Assembly: GCA_910577225.1 (NCBI GenBank)
Contig: CAJTMV010000015.1
Location: 22,079 to 86,078 of the forward strand
Origin: an uncultured Eubacterium sp.
GTDB lineage: Bacteria > Bacillota > Clostridia > Lachnospirales > Lachnospiraceae
Direction of reading: 5' to 3'
DNA: 64,000 nucleotides
Shown here: positions 17,155 to 25,814 of the stretch, in pieces
How the letters are laid out: every line of letters begins with the position of its first letter
Position numbering within the stretch: position 1 is the stretch's first letter
Position numbers and translations under genes: made by a program
The notes under the pieces: model-generated
The model's database searches: none
What the model saw: the letters and a program-made list of their open reading frames with translations, nothing else
What the model was told of the DNA's origin: nothing

Positions 17155-18987
17155 ATGATATCTCGTAGAAATTATTTTACGATTACATTAATCATGCTTG
17201 TGCTATTGTTTTTATTTCAGGCGCCGGAAGTGATCAAAGAGCGGATGTATGATTATGACAGCAACAAGTATGCATCTGACGCTCAGATATCCGGACTGGA
17301 CAGAGACAGCGTGGTAACGGCGCAAAAAGAAGACGTCAAAACATCCGGCAGATACATTGTTTATATCGGCGATATACACGATCAGCAATCCGGCGGCGCG
17401 GTTGCTTCGTGGTGCGCTTACTCCAAACGATATGTGGAAGCATATAAACGGATCGGTCAGTGCCGGGTTCTTAAGCATCCGGCCAGGGAGCCGATGCCGG
17501 AAGCGGTGGTCATCGACGCTGCTTATATAGATGTGAAAAAAGATACAAAGAGTCTGGAGCGGCTCGCAGAGCAGGGGATAACGATGATTTTTTGCGGACT
17601 GCCAAATCTGCAGCGGCTAAAGGAAAGCCGTCGTCTGCAGAATCTGATGGGAATCCGGGCAATTCTCTCAGACGAGGTACAGGTACAGGGCATTCATCTG
17701 TTTGACGGTCTGCTGCTGGGAGGGGAAAAGATCTATCGGCTGGATGATACGATGGAACCGTCCAAACAGGATCTGGAGCTTAAGATGCCCTGGTGTCAGA
17801 CCGCGGCGGGAACGAAAACCTATATGGCGGGGATGATGGAACAGCCGGTAAAAAACGAACAATTTCCAGCGATCATCTGGCGCAATAGTTTTCGCAGAGC
17901 GAAAATTTTCGTGGTAAATGGGAATTATATTAGTGGAAATGCAGGCATTGGTTTTTTGGAGGCAATGCTGTATGAGACGCGTTCCTATGCCGTTTATCCG
18001 GTGATCAATGCGCAAAATCTGGTCATTTTGAATTATCCGGCGCTGGCATCTGAAAACGAAGAGGCGATGAAGCGTATTTACAGCCGTTCGCTGGACGCTG
18101 TGTATCGGGATCTTGTGTGGCCGGGACTGGCGCTGACAGCAGAAAAAAATAGAAAAAAGCTGACATGTATGCTGTCGCCGCAGCAGGACTATACAGATAA
18201 CGCCCGTCCGGACCCAAACGATCTGATTTTTTATATGAAGCTGCTGCAGGAACGCCAGGGAGAAGCCGGAATCTCAGCTTCGTACAAGAAAGCAGACGGT
18301 TTTATGGAAAAATTAAATCAGGATCAGATATTTTTAAAACAGGAGATACCAGACTATAAGTTTCTTTGTTTTTATCCGGCAGGACTTTCCGATAACGAAA
18401 TCCGGCAGGCGTTCAAACATCCGCTGCTGGAGCATGTGCGTACGGTTTTTGCGGATTATGATCGTTCGAAAGCGCTGGTATCTTATCAAAATGAAAAGGT
18501 GACCAGACAGTGCGCGACGAACGAAGGATGGCGGGATCAGACCTTTTCAGAAAATCTGCGTCTGGGCAGCATTCAGACGGCGCTCGGGTATTCGTGCGTT
18601 GCGGTGGACTGCAATCAGATTGCGGATCCTCAGTCTGATGAAGATACCTGGGAGAAATTATATGATAAATTTGCAGGCGGCTTTAGTACTTGCTGGAAAG
18701 CGTTTCAGGGATTTTCGGCAACGACGCTGGCAGAAAGCGACACGCGTATTCGCCGGTTTCTGGCGCTGGATTATACGGAGCAAAAGACGGGCCGGGAGAT
18801 TCTGTTGTCACTGGATCACTTTGAGCAGGAAGCATTTTTTATTCTGCGTCTGCAGCGGGAGCATATAAAAACGATCCGGGGAGCGGAATACAGGCAGCTG
18901 CAGGAGGGCGTCTGGCTGATCGAAGCGAACCGGGATACCGTCCGTATCACGCTGGAAAAAGAACCGGAACCAGCGTATTATGAGTAA
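17155..18987 (+). CDS. DUF2194-like membrane-anchored protein, possible PelA replacement
   Basis: A 610-aa protein with one N-terminal membrane anchor (ITLIMLVLLFLFQA, residues ~9-24) and a large extracytoplasmic part. The sequence resembles the DUF2194 family that accompanies PelF in Firmicutes. A first alpha/beta domain (residues ~55-300, GRYIVYIGD start) resembles a glutamine-amidotransferase-like fold. The region ~330-480, with LSPQQDYTDNARPDPNDL, could be a polysaccharide deacetylase-like barrel. Pel needs deacetylation by PelA, and no pelA is present, so this is the best candidate for that activity; catalytic residues were not verified. It starts 5 bp after the preceding stop. Confidence 0.6.
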   Translation: MISRRNYFTITLIMLVLLFLFQAPEVIKERMYDYDSNKYASDAQISGLDRDSVVTAQKEDVKTSGRYIVYIGDIHDQQSGGAVASWCAYSKRYVEAYKRIGQCRVLKHPAREPMPEAVVIDAAYIDVKKDTKSLERLAEQGITMIFCGLPNLQRLKESRRLQNLMGIRAILSDEVQVQGIHLFDGLLLGGEKIYRLDDTMEPSKQDLELKMPWCQTAAGTKTYMAGMMEQPVKNEQFPAIIWRNSFRRAKIFVVNGNYISGNAGIGFLEAMLYETRSYAVYPVINAQNLVILNYPALASENEEAMKRIYSRSLDAVYRDLVWPGLALTAEKNRKKLTCMLSPQQDYTDNARPDPNDLIFYMKLLQERQGEAGISASYKKADGFMEKLNQDQIFLKQEIPDYKFLCFYPAGLSDNEIRQAFKHPLLEHVRTVFADYDRSKALVSYQNEKVTRQCATNEGWRDQTFSENLRLGSIQTALGYSCVAVDCNQIADPQSDEDTWEKLYDKFAGGFSTCWKAFQGFSATTLAESDTRIRRFLALDYTEQKTGREILLSLDHFEQEAFFILRLQREHIKTIRGAEYRQLQEGVWLIEANRDTVRITLEKEPEPAYYE

Positions 18988-19027
18988 GCGGTAATATGCC
19001 GGCTGATGCAGATGAGGGGTACAGAAT

Positions 19028-20638
19028 ATGGACAGTGATACAAGAGATTATGGAGCGGATGATTCGACGGATTACAAATACAGTGAAGAAGAACTAAACA
19101 GCCTGCAGGATTACCGCTATGACGAGATACGGGACATTTCAGCTTCTGGGGAAAAATATTGCATGCGTGTGTGCATCGTTGCAGAAGGATGTTATCCATA
19201 TGTGGTTGGCGGCGTTTCCAGCTGGATTCACAGCCTGATTCAGTCGTTTTCAAATATAGAGTTTATTTTGCTGGCAATTGTTGCGAACCGTACGATGCGG
19301 GGAAGATTTGTCTATGAATTGCCGGAGAATCTGACAGAGGTGTATGAAGTCTATCTCGAAGATGTGGACTGGGTGCGAAAGCGTAAAGAAGGAAGAAGCC
19401 TGTTAAAGCTGTCAGACAGAGAATATCGTGCGCTGCGCTGTCTGATCTTAAATCAGTATATCGACTGGAGCGTATTGTTTCAAATGTTCCGTGCGAAAGA
19501 GATATCGTTAAATGATCTTTTAATGGGGGAAGATTTTTACCGTGCCGTCCGGGACTGTTATGACTTACAGTTTAGCCAGATCGTTTTTTCCGATTTTTTG
19601 TGGACGATGCGATCGATTTATCTGCCGTTGTTTTTGGTGCTGAAAACGGATGTGCCAAAGGCGGATTTGTATCACTGTGTGGCTACCGGATATGCCGGTG
19701 TGATCGGGTGTATGGCAAAAGATCTCCATGGCAGCCGGATTCTGATCTCGGAACATGGTATTTATACGAGGGAGCGGGAAGAGGAACTGATCAGGGCAAA
19801 ATGGGTCAGGGGCATTTATAAAAACATATGGATCGACCAGTTTCACAAGATGTCTGGTCTGGCATACCAGGAGGCAGATCTGGTCACAAGTCTGTATGAG
19901 CATGCCAGAGAGCTGCAGATGGAGCTTGGCTGTCCGGCGGAAAAGACGGTGGTAACGCCGAACGGCATCGATACAAAAAAACTGGAACATCTGCCGCGGA
20001 AAAAGGAAGAGGATAAAAAGTATATTCATCTGGGAGCGATACTGCGTGTGACGCCAGTCAAAGATGTCAAAACGATGATTCAGGCGTTCGCATATGCGAA
20101 AGAACGGCAGCCCAGGCTGAAATTGTGGATCCTGGGACCGACGGATGAAGATCAGACGTATGCGCAGGAATGTTTTGAGCTGGTAGAGACGATGCAGATT
20201 CCGGATGTGGTATTTACCGGCAGGATCGATGTCCGGGATTATCTTGGACGTATGGATATTACCATACTGACAAGTATCAGCGAAGGACAGCCGCTTACCA
20301 TTCTGGAGAGCTATGCGGCGCATTGTCCGGTGATTGCGACGGATGTGGGAAACTGCTCCGGACTGATCTACGGCGAAGACGATGCGTTTGGCCAGGCAGG
20401 TATCCTGACGCATGTTATGAATATCGACGAAATCTCGCAGGCAATGTTAGAACTTGCCGGTGACGCGAAAAAACGGGCGCAGATGGGCGAAAATGGCTAT
20501 AGACGGCTGATGCATAAGTATCGGATCGGGCATATGCGGGCAGCGTATGAAAAGATATATCAGGATTTTGCAAACAATGCAGGACTGGCATATGAATCAC
20601 AGAAACAGGGAGGAGACGAATGGCTGGAATCGGATTAA
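19028..20638 (+). CDS. pelF: PelF, GT4 glycosyltransferase
   Basis: PelF (536 aa) is the cytosolic GT4 polymerase of Pel polysaccharide, using UDP-sugars. After a 47-residue acidic extension the hallmark start is visible: RVCIVAEGCYPYVVGGVSSW. The GT-B C-terminal domain shows TPNGID, GAILRVTPVKDVKTMIQAFA and TSISEGQPLTILESYA, with the nucleotide-sugar-binding EGQPLTILE block. The acidic N-terminal extension is longer than I expect for PelF and may bind a partner. The 3' end overlaps pelG by 19 bp. Confidence 0.93.
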   Translation: MDSDTRDYGADDSTDYKYSEEELNSLQDYRYDEIRDISASGEKYCMRVCIVAEGCYPYVVGGVSSWIHSLIQSFSNIEFILLAIVANRTMRGRFVYELPENLTEVYEVYLEDVDWVRKRKEGRSLLKLSDREYRALRCLILNQYIDWSVLFQMFRAKEISLNDLLMGEDFYRAVRDCYDLQFSQIVFSDFLWTMRSIYLPLFLVLKTDVPKADLYHCVATGYAGVIGCMAKDLHGSRILISEHGIYTREREEELIRAKWVRGIYKNIWIDQFHKMSGLAYQEADLVTSLYEHARELQMELGCPAEKTVVTPNGIDTKKLEHLPRKKEEDKKYIHLGAILRVTPVKDVKTMIQAFAYAKERQPRLKLWILGPTDEDQTYAQECFELVETMQIPDVVFTGRIDVRDYLGRMDITILTSISEGQPLTILESYAAHCPVIATDVGNCSGLIYGEDDAFGQAGILTHVMNIDEISQAMLELAGDAKKRAQMGENGYRRLMHKYRIGHMRAAYEKIYQDFANNAGLAYESQKQGGDEWLESD

Positions 20639-22095
20639 AACTGAACCGAATATTTGGAAAAGGCGCCATTTTATCACACATGCTCGGCGTTGGCTACAGC
20701 GCAGGGGTAACCATAACGCCGATGTTTGTCGTTATCGGCAATGTGCTGCTGATGGGGAAGGTGCTGGGATTTGACAGAGCAGGATACGCGGAACGCGAAC
20801 TGTTTTCTGCGACACTGCTTTATTGTTTCATTTTTTCACTGCTGACGACTTCGCCGTTTCATGCGGTACTTTCCAGATATATGTCAGATGTCATATACGA
20901 GGAACGGTTTGAAGATATACTGCCGTGCTTTTATACGGGGCTGGTTATGAATGTGTTTGTCAGCGCTCTTTTGGGAATCCCGTTTTGTATATGGGAATAT
21001 CTGAACGGGTACGTAAATATCTTGTATGTGTTTACCGGATTTCTTGGATATATGTCGCTTGTGCTTGTTTTCTATTCGATGCTGTATCTGTCGATCTGTA
21101 AAGATTATGCAAAAATTTCTCTGTATTTTTTGTTTGGGATGGCAGAGGCGTTTGTATTGTCTTTGCTGTTTGCATGGATCTTGCAGATGCGTGTGCCGTC
21201 TGCCATGCTTCTGGCTCTGGTCATCGGATTTTTTACGACTGCCTGTCTGGAGCTGGCGGCAGTCAGATATTATTTCAGGAAAAACAGCGGACGATACCGG
21301 GCGGTATTTTCTTATTTTAAGAAATATACGTCGTTAATCATTACAAATTTCTGCTATGCGTTAGGGTTGTATATTCATAATTTTATTTTTTGGCATACAG
21401 ATCTTCGTATGGTTGTCGCGAATAGCTTTGTGTGTGCGCCTCCTTATGATATGGCTGCCTGTATCGCGATGTTTACCAATATATCTGCAACCGTTATTTT
21501 CATCGCACGGGTAGAGATGAACTTTCATGAAAAGTATAAAGCGTATTCTGAAGCGGTCATCGGCGGGCGCAGGGCAGATATCAAAAACTGCCAGAACCGG
21601 ATGTTTCGTCAGCTGGCGCAGGAGCTTTTAAGTCTGGTGCGCATGCAGTTTATCCTTACGGTGACAATATTTTTACTTTGTGAGATATTCCTGCCGCAAT
21701 ATGGCATTTCGGCTCTGGTGATGCGTATCTATCCGTGTCTTGCAGCTGGATATTTTATTTTGTTCCTGATGTATGCAGAAATTATATTTTTATATTATTT
21801 TAATGATAATCTGGGAGCAATGCTTACCGCGATCAGCTTTGTGATTTCCACCGGAGTACTGAGCTACGGTGCGTCCGGACTGGAGCAGCACTGGTATGGC
21901 ATAGGTGTCGCAGCGGGAGCGTTTATTGGATGGACGGTGGCGTATGCCAGATTAAAGTGGGTGGAAAAGCATATGGATGCGCATATATTTTGCCGGGGCA
22001 CGATGATTCCGATCTGTCTGGGCGTACCGGAATCTTCAAAAGTGTATGATGTGCGTACAGCATCGGAAAGCGGGGTGGAGAAACAGCATGACTGA
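20620..22095 (+). CDS. pelG: PelG, polysaccharide transporter
   Basis: PelG (491 aa) is a multi-helix protein of the MVF/polysaccharide-transporter superfamily that moves Pel across the membrane. The N-terminal block FGKGAILSHMLGVGYSAG and the next helix TITPMFVVIGNVLLMG are typical, and about twelve helices can be counted. The ATG at 20620 lies within pelF behind GGGAGGAG, so synthesis is coupled. The gene overlaps the small membrane protein gene by 8 bp at its 3' end. Confidence 0.93.
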   Translation: MAGIGLKLNRIFGKGAILSHMLGVGYSAGVTITPMFVVIGNVLLMGKVLGFDRAGYAERELFSATLLYCFIFSLLTTSPFHAVLSRYMSDVIYEERFEDILPCFYTGLVMNVFVSALLGIPFCIWEYLNGYVNILYVFTGFLGYMSLVLVFYSMLYLSICKDYAKISLYFLFGMAEAFVLSLLFAWILQMRVPSAMLLALVIGFFTTACLELAAVRYYFRKNSGRYRAVFSYFKKYTSLIITNFCYALGLYIHNFIFWHTDLRMVVANSFVCAPPYDMAACIAMFTNISATVIFIARVEMNFHEKYKAYSEAVIGGRRADIKNCQNRMFRQLAQELLSLVRMQFILTVTIFLLCEIFLPQYGISALVMRIYPCLAAGYFILFLMYAEIIFLYYFNDNLGAMLTAISFVISTGVLSYGASGLEQHWYGIGVAAGAFIGWTVAYARLKWVEKHMDAHIFCRGTMIPICLGVPESSKVYDVRTASESGVEKQHD

Positions 22096-22477
22096 TATAT
22101 TGCAGCTGGCAGTGGTCGGCATGGGACTGATACTGTTTGTTATGGTCTTCGTATCGCTGGTCTGGCAGAAAATTACAGAGGGAATCGGCCTGCTGTGGTT
22201 CTTATTAGGCGGCGTACTGATTCTGACCGGAACGGCGCCCGGACTAAACGACTGGATACATGTGGTGCCAAAGGAAGCGGCGCCTGCGCTTCTTCTGATT
22301 GCCGCGGTGCTGATAACGGCTTTGTTTTATATCAGCAGTCTGGTCTCCCAGCTGCTGCGGAAAAATCAGGAGCTGGCGATGCATGTGTCTTTGCTGAATC
22401 AGGAAAATGAAAGTATGTTGTATGAATTAAGAGAGCTGAGGGAATACCAGAAAGATGAAAATACTGTTTGTCGTTAA
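22088..22477 (+). CDS. Small DUF2304-like membrane protein
   Basis: A 129-aa protein with three or four hydrophobic segments (LAVVGMGLILFVMVFVSLVW, LLWFLLGGVLILTGT, ALLLIAAVLITALFYISSL) and a C-terminal coiled coil of ~35 residues. This resembles the DUF2304 proteins that accompany glycosyltransferases. The start overlaps pelG by 8 bp; an in-frame ATG at 22046 lies deep in pelG and is unlikely. It overlaps the next glycosyltransferase gene by 23 bp. Likely an accessory for a lipid-linked glycosyl transfer step. Confidence 0.65.
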   Translation: MTDILQLAVVGMGLILFVMVFVSLVWQKITEGIGLLWFLLGGVLILTGTAPGLNDWIHVVPKEAAPALLLIAAVLITALFYISSLVSQLLRKNQELAMHVSLLNQENESMLYELRELREYQKDENTVCR

Positions 22478-23669
22478 TACGCTTGGACGTGCCGGAGCAG
22501 AGACGGCCTTGCTGGAGCTGCTTGACAGTCTGCAGCAGAAAGAATATCAGATATCCTTGTATGTGATGCTGGGTCAGGGAGAACTTGCGGACAGACTGCC
22601 GAAAAATGTCAGATTATTAAATAAGCATTATACAAATTGCTCCGTTCATACGGCAAAGGGAAGAATCCTGCTGGCGAAAACGGTGCTGGTCAGCTTTTTT
22701 AGAAATGGCAGACTGCTGCAAAAAGCCGGCGTTTTCATAAAAAATATGATGGAAATGATCAAAAAGCGGCAGATACAGACTGACAAGCTCTGCTGGAGCA
22801 TTGTCGCGCAGGGAGCGGAAATACCGGACGAGACCTATGATCTGGCAGTCGCTTATCTGGAAGGCGCATCTACGTATTTTACTTCTGCATCTGTCAAAGC
22901 CGCAAAAAAAGCTGCGTTTTTGCATATCGATTATGCCAGGGCCGGTTATACGAGAGCGATGGACCGCGGGTGTTACGAGGCGTTCGACCGCATTTTTGCG
23001 GTGTCTGACGAGGTACGGGACCGGTTTTTGGAAATGTATCCGGAGTATGGCGATCGGCTGTATGTGTTTCACAATCTGGTGAATCAGAAAAAAATCCGGA
23101 TGCTGGCAAAAGAGAGCGGGGGCTTTCCGGAAGATTTTAACGGCTATCGTATACTGACTGTCGGAAGATTAACCAGGCAGAAGGCATATGACCTTGCGCT
23201 CCGTGCGCTGTACCTGCTAAAACAGGAAGGACTTGCCGTGCGCTGGTATGTGCTGGGAGAGGGAGATCAGCGAAGTTCTTTGGAAAAACAACGCGCGTCG
23301 TTAAAATTAAAAGACGACTTTGTTTTTTGCGGAGCAGTGGAGAATCCGTATCCCTATTACAGGCAGTGTGATTTATACGTGCATGCAACGCGGTACGAAG
23401 GCAAGAGCATTGCGATTCAGGAGGCGCAGACGCTTGGCTGCGCGATACTGGCATCTGACTGCAGCGGCAATCGCGAACAGATCGAAGACGGCGTCGACGG
23501 CAGATTCTGTCCGCTTACGCCGGAAGGTATCGCGGCTGGCATCCGGGAGCTGTTAAACGAGAAAGAGCTGAGAATACGACTTGGAAAAGCGGCCGCAAAA
23601 CGAACCATGCACGATAAGCAGGATCTGGCACAGCTGCTGGAATTACTATCACCGTCAGTGTTCCTCTGA
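22455..23669 (+). CDS. GT4-family glycosyltransferase
   Basis: A 404-aa GT-B enzyme. The N-terminal domain starts KILFVVNTLGRAGAETAL, the standard GT4 glycine loop. The C-terminal domain shows ILTVGRLTRQKAYDLALRA and the donor-binding block YVHATRYEGKSIAIQEAQTL with the E-x7-E type pair, then SDCSGNREQI. It should transfer a sugar from an NDP donor in the cytosol. The start lies within the preceding gene and the stop is 37 bp before the GT2 gene, all in one operon with pelF and pelG. Pel synthesis elsewhere needs only PelF, so this enzyme hints at an extra sugar or a second product. Confidence 0.85.
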   Translation: MKILFVVNTLGRAGAETALLELLDSLQQKEYQISLYVMLGQGELADRLPKNVRLLNKHYTNCSVHTAKGRILLAKTVLVSFFRNGRLLQKAGVFIKNMMEMIKKRQIQTDKLCWSIVAQGAEIPDETYDLAVAYLEGASTYFTSASVKAAKKAAFLHIDYARAGYTRAMDRGCYEAFDRIFAVSDEVRDRFLEMYPEYGDRLYVFHNLVNQKKIRMLAKESGGFPEDFNGYRILTVGRLTRQKAYDLALRALYLLKQEGLAVRWYVLGEGDQRSSLEKQRASLKLKDDFVFCGAVENPYPYYRQCDLYVHATRYEGKSIAIQEAQTLGCAILASDCSGNREQIEDGVDGRFCPLTPEGIAAGIRELLNEKELRIRLGKAAAKRTMHDKQDLAQLLELLSPSVFL

Positions 23670-23706
23670 TCGTACGCGTGGCTGGGCAAACGGGGAGAGG
23701 TATGTT

Positions 23707-24528
23707 ATGGGAAAAAGAGCGGACAAGGAAGTGCTGATTATTATACCGGCATATAATGAAGAAAAAAATATACGGAAAGTACTGGAAGATCTGCAGCAGA
23801 GGGATATTCAGAGTCTGGCGGATGTGCTTGTGATGAACGACGCTTCCGCGGATGAGACAAACTGGATCGTAAAACGAAGCAGCTTTCCGCATAAACTGGT
23901 AACGCACGTATTTAATCTCGGATATGGCAGTGCGCTGCAGCTCGGGTATAAATATGCAATTCGACGGGGGTATCGATATGTCATTCAGATGGATGCCGAC
24001 GGGCAGCATGACGTATGTAATATCCCTAAAATATACGAGGCGCTGACATCGGCGGACGAACAGGGAAAAACGCCGGATATCGTGCTTTGCTCCCGCTATA
24101 TGGAAGGCAGCGGCATTTATCAGACAACGGTTGTAAAAAGGCTGGCGCATGGCCTGTTTCAGCGTATGATCCGGCTGTTTTCAGGCAGGTGGATTACAGA
24201 TACGACGACTGGTCTGCAGGGACTGAACTGGAGCGCGGTGTTGTATTATTCCAAATACGGCCATTTTGACGATCAGTATCCGGATGCGAATATGATACTT
24301 CAGATGCTGCTGCTTGGATTTCGGGTGAAGGAAATTCCGGCGGTGATGCATCCGCGTGTGACAGGCAAAAGCATGCATTCGGGATATAAGCCGTTTGTGT
24401 ATATGTTTCGGATGTTTTTTAGTATGATAGCCATATATGTAAGGGTTCGCATGCTTCGGCTGAATACGGGAGGCTGCAGCGTCGGCGAGTTCTACGACCG
24501 TAACAACAGCGGAGGGACGCGGCAGTGA
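23707..24528 (+). CDS. GT2-family glycosyltransferase (DPM1-like)
   Basis: A 273-aa GT-A enzyme of the dolichol-phosphate-mannosyltransferase-like branch: VLIIIPAYNEEKNIRKVLE, DVLVMNDASADET, and the donor-metal motif QMDADGQHD near residue 100, with TTGLQGLNW later. It probably loads a sugar on a polyprenyl phosphate, matching the DUF2304-like helper upstream. No C-terminal membrane pair typical of GtrB is seen, only a short hydrophobic stretch (FVYMFRMFFSMIAIYV). The ATG at 23707 follows GGGGAGAGG; the longer frame from 23581 lies over the previous gene. The stop overlaps the next start (GTGA). Confidence 0.85.
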   Translation: MGKRADKEVLIIIPAYNEEKNIRKVLEDLQQRDIQSLADVLVMNDASADETNWIVKRSSFPHKLVTHVFNLGYGSALQLGYKYAIRRGYRYVIQMDADGQHDVCNIPKIYEALTSADEQGKTPDIVLCSRYMEGSGIYQTTVVKRLAHGLFQRMIRLFSGRWITDTTTGLQGLNWSAVLYYSKYGHFDDQYPDANMILQMLLLGFRVKEIPAVMHPRVTGKSMHSGYKPFVYMFRMFFSMIAIYVRVRMLRLNTGGCSVGEFYDRNNSGGTRQ

Positions 24529-25814
24529 CTGGTTTTGGAAATAAAGGGAAATGGAGATTTCAGAGGGTACGGCTGACAGAAAGTACGGATCAGCTGATTA
24601 ATCCGTCCTGCGGCTGGTGCCGGATTTATACGGTTTCGCCAGATCAGCCTGTCGACCTGGAGGAATTGTACTGGAGTCTCAGGGAGAATGAGACACTGGT
24701 ACAGGTAATGATTTTAATCGGTGCATATAAAAATCAGCAGTTTTCGCAGCAGGCGCTGCTGCGGCTGGAACAATTGTTTCGTTTTTTTGCAGATCATAAA
24801 AAAGAGATGATTGTACGTTTCGCTTACGACAATATCGGCCAGGGCCTGCTGGCAGAGCCGGAACAGTTTGCGCAGGTATTGACGCATATGAAACAGACAG
24901 GGCCGCTTCTGCGGTTATTTGCGGAAGATATTCTGGTTTTGCAGGGATTGTTTGTGGGCAGCTGGGGAGAAATGCACAGTTCCCGTTATTTGTCCAAAGA
25001 GAAGCTGATCACGCTGTCTGCAACGCTTCGGGAAACCATAGGGAAAAAGATACCGATTGCAGTACGCACACCGCGGCAGTGGCGTCTGCTGCATCTTCAG
25101 GATACCATATTACAGGATACAGATATGTGCATGTTTAATGACGGGATGTTTGGTTCCGCATCAGATCTTGGAACGTACGGGGTAAAAAACAGAAAAGACG
25201 CAGACTGGGAAGAGAGCTGGAACAGGGAAGACGAGCTGGCATTTATCGGGCAGATACATAAGCATCTGCCGTATGGCGGCGAGGCAGTAGGGAAAAAAGA
25301 CGAAGGAAGTCTGAAAAACGCAGTCCGCCAGATGCGCCAGACGCATGTAAGATATCTCAACGCCGTGCATGATCAGGCGTGTATGGAACGCTGGAAACAG
25401 GAAATCTGCAAAGAAAAAGGAATCTGGAAAGGGAGGAACGGCCTTGACTATATCAGTGCGCATCTGGGTATCCGTCCGGTGATACGGAAAGTCTCAGGAC
25501 GGGTACAGGACGGTCTGCATCTGGACATCGAGATAGAAAATACAGGGTTTGCAGGTCTTTTGGAAGAAGCGGAGCTGGTCATATCGGCAGAAGCAGAAGG
25601 CAGGCAGAGTCAGTCGATCTGCCTGCCGCTGCTTCCGCAGGATTTTATGCCGGGGATGCGCTGCAAAAAGAACTGTCAGTTCGCAAAAGAAATGGAAAGC
25701 GGCCGGTATCGTGTCTGCGTACAAATGCGCAGAAAACGGGACCGGCGACAGATCTGTATGGCGAACGAACCAGATCATGTCAAAGTACTGGCCGGTTTAT
25801 TTTACAATTTGTAA
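24525..25814 (+). CDS. DUF4832/DUF4874-type glycosidase-like protein (cytosolic copy)
   Basis: A 429-aa protein without signal peptide. The N-terminal ~300 residues look like a TIM-barrel family of the DUF4874/DUF4832 type: NPSCGWCRIYT, VRFAYDN, LFVGSWGEMHSSR, VRTPRQWRLL and MFNDGMFGS. The C-terminal part is a beta-sandwich. GSWGEMH with its Glu resembles a glycosidase strand-end catalytic site, but activity is unproven. The GTG start is preceded by GGAGGG and overlaps the GT2 stop. The gene overlaps the convergent paralogue by 18 bp at the 3' ends. Without a signal peptide it would act inside the cell, unlike its neighbour. Confidence 0.7.
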   Translation: MTGFGNKGKWRFQRVRLTESTDQLINPSCGWCRIYTVSPDQPVDLEELYWSLRENETLVQVMILIGAYKNQQFSQQALLRLEQLFRFFADHKKEMIVRFAYDNIGQGLLAEPEQFAQVLTHMKQTGPLLRLFAEDILVLQGLFVGSWGEMHSSRYLSKEKLITLSATLRETIGKKIPIAVRTPRQWRLLHLQDTILQDTDMCMFNDGMFGSASDLGTYGVKNRKDADWEESWNREDELAFIGQIHKHLPYGGEAVGKKDEGSLKNAVRQMRQTHVRYLNAVHDQACMERWKQEICKEKGIWKGRNGLDYISAHLGIRPVIRKVSGRVQDGLHLDIEIENTGFAGLLEEAELVISAEAEGRQSQSICLPLLPQDFMPGMRCKKNCQFAKEMESGRYRVCVQMRRKRDRRQICMANEPDHVKVLAGLFYNL

